Source of the DNA: UBA6181 sp016934015
GTDB lineage: Bacteria > Bacillota_I > Bacilli_A > Acholeplasmatales > Acholeplasmataceae
Length of the DNA: 8,769 nt
Assembly (NCBI GenBank): GCA_036584525.1
Contig: JAZHDG010000004.1
Location: 1-8,769 of the forward strand
Direction: 5' to 3'
Shown piece by piece: positions 5,461-8,769 of this stretch. A program made the translations under genes and the position numbers. The stretch's first letter is position 1. Every line of letters begins with the position of its first letter. The notes below the pieces were generated by a model. The model saw nothing but the letters and a program-made list of their open reading frames with translations. It did not search any database and was not told the DNA's origin.

Positions 5461-6783
5461 TTAAGCACTTTTCAAGAGATTGATTTTCTTTCTTCTTAGC
5501 ATCCATCCAAACATCACATAGGTTAAGATACTATCTAAGGCCGTGCCAGAGGCAAACATGATGGCAATCAGCATCAGTGTTGGCTGATATATTCCGGTCA
5601 CATATAGAATAAATAGGGTGCCATAAAAAACGGTATTAATAATGATAGATTGAAAGAGCATATATTTTGTTTTACCTATACCATAGAAAATACTATCAAT
5701 CACATTATTGAACGCAAACAGGACATAGAAACCAAGACTAACTAGAGCAATGTTATAAACATCCTGATAATTGCTTAATTGAAGAACATCTCTTAGAAAC
5801 ATCGGCCATAAGGGAATCGAAACAACCCAAAACACAACAATGAAAGCGGTGAGTGCGAAATACCCTAATGTGTTTTTCTCAATATTAGATTCACTTTCTC
5901 CACAATCGCGTTTGACAAGTTCCCCTAACTGGAGAACGGGTAATAATAACCACCCCCAAATAAAATTATTAGCAATCCAAAAAGTCCCTTGTTCTCCGAC
6001 AACATTAACCATGCGGACGACCATTAACATGAAAGCGATGTTTCTCACAAAACTTTCTAAGCCAGAAATACCACCAATTCGTGATAAATCTTTTAGCCAT
6101 CCATACGATAACTTTTCTTTAGCAAATAGATTGATTCCTTCTTTTCTTAAAATGAAATAAACGAGAACCATGAGGAACACATTAACAATAATGTTTGAGA
6201 AAGCAATCCCATTGACACCTAATTGCAGCGAAACACTTGTATTTGATACAAGAAATACATCAACAAGAATTGTGAGGACCATCTGTAACCCCAAAACAGA
6301 ATACAAATACTTTTCCTTATTAATCACTACGAGGGTGACGAGTGAAAACTTGACGAGCGTCATAAAAATAGCGGCAATTGTCTCAAGTCTAATGTAGGTG
6401 GCTGTTTGATTAATGAGTGTCACATCTTGCGCCATAAAACGAATAAGAGGAAGCGCAAAGATAATAATAAGTAACGATAACATGCCATAAATTGATGCAG
6501 TAAAAATGATACCGGTTCGGAACTTGTTTTCTAACTCTAATTTGTTCTTGATCGCCTTACCAATAAAATAAAATAGGGGCAAAATAAGCGCTTCTTGTAG
6601 TATCTCATATAGTAAGTTGATCCAGGATAACTGACTCGCGATATTAAATCCCCAGTCGCCTGGTAATTGCCCAATAAGAAATATCCTGACTGTTGTATAG
6701 ATTGTAGGAATTAGCCCCATCAATAATAGGGCCATCAATAACCTATAGTTAATTTGTTTCAATGCTCTAGTGATTATTTTCAT
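5461..6783 (-). CDS. MATE-family efflux transporter
   Basis: A 440-aa integral membrane protein with about 12 hydrophobic helices in two similar halves, the architecture and usual length of MATE (multidrug and toxic compound extrusion) transporters of the MOP superfamily. Approximate helices are 13-37, 52-76, 91-115, 133-155, 160-180, 190-212, 243-262, 266-288, 308-328, 345-368, 378-398 and 403-427. Members exchange Na+ or H+ for drugs or other organic molecules across the cytoplasmic membrane. The substrate is not predictable, and the protein belongs to a divergent Firmicute branch rather than to NorM. The ATG at 6783 has an SD-like AAGGCGG 10 nt upstream. Only 31 bp separate it from the end of the helicase gene, so co-transcription is likely. 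Confidence 0.88.
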   Translation of the reverse strand: MKIITRALKQINYRLLMALLLMGLIPTIYTTVRIFLIGQLPGDWGFNIASQLSWINLLYEILQEALILPLFYFIGKAIKNKLELENKFRTGIIFTASIYGMLSLLIIIFALPLIRFMAQDVTLINQTATYIRLETIAAIFMTLVKFSLVTLVVINKEKYLYSVLGLQMVLTILVDVFLVSNTSVSLQLGVNGIAFSNIIVNVFLMVLVYFILRKEGINLFAKEKLSYGWLKDLSRIGGISGLESFVRNIAFMLMVVRMVNVVGEQGTFWIANNFIWGWLLLPVLQLGELVKRDCGESESNIEKNTLGYFALTAFIVVFWVVSIPLWPMFLRDVLQLSNYQDVYNIALVSLGFYVLFAFNNVIDSIFYGIGKTKYMLFQSIIINTVFYGTLFILYVTGIYQPTLMLIAIMFASGTALDSILTYVMFGWMLRRKKINLLKSA

Positions 6784-8430
6784 GATTCTTATTCCGCCTT
6801 AAATATTGAACACCTCATAAGGAATGATCAAAACATAATTTTGTTCTTAACAGTTCACCCAATTCTTTGTCCATGCAATAGATATATATGCCCTTAATTC
6901 CTCTTTTCATCAAAACGTTATAAGTGCTTCTTATAATCTTGTCCACCTGTTTTAAATCTTCTTCTAGATGGGATCTTCTTCCATGTCTTCTGAAATGACC
7001 TGCATTTTTTGGATGCTTGGTATAATCTGTTTCGACCCGATTTGTCAATGAATTATAGACTAAGTCATCACCGATAATGAGGCCTACATAATCAAATTCT
7101 AAACCTTGGACTGTATCAATGTGTCCCACTCGATATTTTTGCCCTTCGTCACCACTAAATGTCGTGTCCTTATTCCATTGTAATGATAGCCCATCAATAT
7201 TTATGTCGAATAAACTCGCATTGTCCTTGGAAATCCAATCAAAGACATCACCGGCCAACATTCTGCTATTTGGGGTAAAGTCGATTTTCTCCCTGATAGC
7301 TTTGTACCAGGTATGAATATTATCAAATATTTCAACTTCATAATCCAAATTCTTTTCAATTTTCACTTCAGAATTATATAAAATGGCTTCTATTGCGTTG
7401 ATGTATTCATCATTACCCGAACATCTAAACTGAGCCGTTAAACTTAGATTCTCATTGTCATAAATCTGAGCGCCAAGCCTTTTAGCAGTTTCACTGATCC
7501 GTTGAATGGTAGCATAGTCTCTAATATCAACTTGTTGTTTGTCATCAATAAAAAACACTGACACCTTCGTCGATTCAATGATCTCCTTGATTAAATCCTC
7601 ACCCAAAAGTATATTTCCAGATTTAGACCTTTTGGGCAAACGGTGCGCTTCATCAATAACTAGACAATCATAGAGATCCTTGGGTCTATCCCTTGATATT
7701 TTGATTGTGGAGAGAAATAGTGTTCTTAAATGAGCATTTTTTTGTCCCGTTAGTTTTTTGCTATAAACATTTCTTACTGCCGAATTTTTAGTGACATAAA
7801 ATGAAAGCTTTTTTTGTTGAATGAATTCATTCAAAATTTTAATAGCAATTACACTTTTGCCAGTTCCAGCACCACCCCTGACAATAAATACTTGTTTTAA
7901 ATCTAAAGGCTGATTTTCTTGAATAGTACTCATGATATTTTGGTAACATATCTCCTGTTTGTCCAAGAGGGTAAAAACTTTGTTATTTGTTAATTCACTT
8001 GATAGTGTGTCCATTAACATTTGTGCAGGAATAATTTTCGAACTATCAATTTGATACAAAAGCTGATGATGAAATGCTTTCGAAACATGCTTTTTCACAA
8101 ATTCGGCGAGCAGTACATTATCATTTGCGCCAAAAACTGGTGATTCATGCAAAAAATCGCTATAAAAGTCATCTTTTATATCCTTGTCATTATATAAATT
8201 GTGAAGATATGAGCATGATTTGACTGATATATTTTCAGCACTAATATTTTCATTGTAAGCTTCTAAATTTAATTTATAAGTGTAGGCCTGATAGGAAGGA
8301 TGAAGCGCATCTTGTCCATAATGGGTATCATTAGCGTTAACTAATCTGCTCTTGTTGGTTTTAGAAACAGAACTCCACCGTTTTAGCTCAACTATAATTA
8401 ATGATTTATCAGCTTTATTATTTAATCCCG

Positions 8431-8661
8431 CTATAAAAAATCAATGCGATTATTGGTTATTGGTATTTTTAATTCCATACCAATTTCAATGTCATCTGGA
8501 ATGCCCGCTAATTCAATAATGTTCTTCATATAAACCGCGGCATCATTCCACGCGGTTTGTTCTGACTTTCCAGCATTTAGTTTGACCGAAATTTTAGTCA
8601 AAATTTGATTATTCAGTACATCATCCTTGAACTGCTTAATTGTTTCGTTATATGCTAACAC
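8431..8661 (-). CDS. N-terminal fragment of the nuclease-helicase
   Basis: This 76-aa reading frame ends at TAG just after RIDFL and would carry the first half of the PD-(D/E)XK-like domain, including the putative catalytic Asp74 but not the ExK motif. The start is GTG at 8661. It has a good Shine-Dalgarno, GAGGT at 8669-8673, 7 nt upstream, and an in-frame TGA blocks any longer version. The ATG overlapping it (8661-8663) is in another frame and stops after two codons. As a free peptide it is unlikely to fold into an active enzyme. It makes sense only as the 5' part of the full gene. Confidence 0.7.
   Translation of the reverse strand: MLAYNETIKQFKDDVLNNQILTKISVKLNAGKSEQTAWNDAAVYMKNIIELAGIPDDIEIGMELKIPITNNRIDFL
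8434..8440 (-). other. T TTT TTA slippery heptamer at the frame break
   Basis: In the zero frame the codons are GAT TTT TTA TAG, so the heptamer T TTT TTA is in the register needed for -1 ribosomal slippage (X XXY YYZ) and lies immediately before the stop. A -1 slip continues as ATA GCG GGA, giving RIDFL-IAGL and the rest of the helicase. A one-base deletion in an original run of seven T would look identical. I see no strong stem-loop downstream and no Shine-Dalgarno-like stimulator upstream. Confidence 0.5.
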
Positions 8662-8689
8662 ATCCTTGACCTCGCTATTTCAGATATTG

Positions 8690-8766
8690 TTTTGGTTAAA
8701 TGATTTCCACTGTCTAGTAAACTAAATTAGTTAATATTGTTCTAATTCTACCACCCTTAACCAAAA
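8690..8766. repeat. 10-bp inverted repeat flanking the helicase 5' region
   Basis: TTTTGGTTAA at 8690-8699 and its exact complement TTAACCAAAA at 8757-8766 enclose 57 bp upstream of the GTG start. A 13-bp palindrome, AACTAAATTAGTT (8720-8732), lies inside. This 5' region (8662-8769) must hold any promoter of the cluster, but I find no convincing -35/-10 pair. TAGAAT at 8745-8750 is a possible -10 whose -35 would fall at the window edge. The repeats may be operators. Confidence 0.35.
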
Positions 8767-8769
8767 TAA

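Larger units (their letters stand above)
6815..8661 (-). pseudogene. Nuclease-helicase (PD-(D/E)XK + DUF2075), frame broken once
   Basis: Two reading frames together encode one protein of about 615 aa, the normal size for this family. Frame 1 runs 8661-8431 (76 aa). Frame 2 is open from 8440 to 6815 and, joined at 8434, continues the same protein without loss. Numbering the joined product, the N-terminal nuclease-like domain has RIDF (Asp74), IIVELKRW (Glu92-x-Lys94) and HPSYQA, all typical of DUF2075 proteins. The helicase/ATPase part (Schlafen group 3-type, superfamily 1-like) has Walker A GGAGTGKS at 263-270, Walker B VIDEAH at 335-340, FFIDDKQQ at 370-377, QFRC at 411-414, TVQGLEFD at 517-524 and a C-terminal RSTYNVLMKRG near 578. 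All motifs are intact, so the damage is recent, a sequencing error, or programmed recoding. Biological role unknown; nucleic-acid processing or defence is plausible. Without frameshifting, no start with a ribosome binding site serves frame 2. Confidence 0.8.

Noticed and set aside
5840..6397. Plus-strand frames opposite the MATE gene
   Set aside because: They are antisense shadows of a well-supported membrane protein with no own promoter or family resemblance.
6815..8152. Helicase read as a separate 445-aa protein starting at 8152
   Set aside because: The start codon would be TTG with no Shine-Dalgarno, the frame is open for a further 94 codons upstream, and those codons encode conserved family sequence (VELKRW, HPSYQA). 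It is an internal position of the larger protein.
8148..8180. Second T6 run and a repeated TTTTATAGCG near 8150-8170, resembling the frameshift site
   Set aside because: The second copy is read through in frame without a stop, and ten shared bases in AT-rich DNA can arise by chance.
1..8769. UGA-as-Trp (Mycoplasma) genetic code
   Set aside because: TGA terminates the 3375-4241 gene and the helicase gene at sensible ends, and Trp residues in conserved motifs use TGG.

Overview
The window looks like chromosomal DNA from an AT-rich, low-GC Gram-positive bacterium, either a Firmicute or a deep Mollicutes/Acholeplasma-like lineage. The code is standard: TGA ends the 3375-4241 gene and the helicase gene, and Trp is TGG. 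Promoters are mostly TATAAT-type, and several -10 boxes sit so close to the ATG that the mRNA would be leaderless. A lipobox lipoprotein and a cre-like box also fit this group. No tRNA, rRNA, CRISPR array, transposase or integrase was seen.

Left part (1-2423, all on the minus strand): an amino-sugar block. nagB (glucosamine-6-phosphate deaminase) is followed by an RpiR-family HTH-SIS repressor, then by a Big_2-domain lipoprotein whose gene runs off the left edge. Two hairpins, one with a T-tract, lie between nagB and rpiR. A third AT-rich terminator lies between rpiR and the lipoprotein gene, next to a cre-like box. Similar 17-bp GTGAA/TTCAC-type dyads occur in front of nagB, in front of rpiR and upstream of the lipoprotein gene. 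They are the natural candidates for the RpiR operator, so the block may be a small regulon that senses amino-sugar phosphates and carbon status.

Centre (2564-4241, plus strand): a cytosolic-type glycerophosphodiester phosphodiesterase, transcribed divergently from nagB across a shared 140-bp region, followed by an unrecognised protein with two C-terminal membrane segments.

Right part (4300-8661, all on the minus strand): an accessory-looking cluster. Its first gene is a PD-(D/E)XK-like nuclease fused to a DUF2075 (Schlafen group 3-type) helicase. That reading frame is broken by one base between the putative catalytic Asp and the ExK motif, exactly at the heptamer T TTT TTA followed by TAG. 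A MATE-family transporter follows 31 bp downstream. A DUF5677-like protein of unknown function comes last, with its own strong promoter and a predicted leaderless start. The nuclease-helicase and the DUF5677-like protein would fit a nucleic-acid-processing or defence role, but that is inference only.
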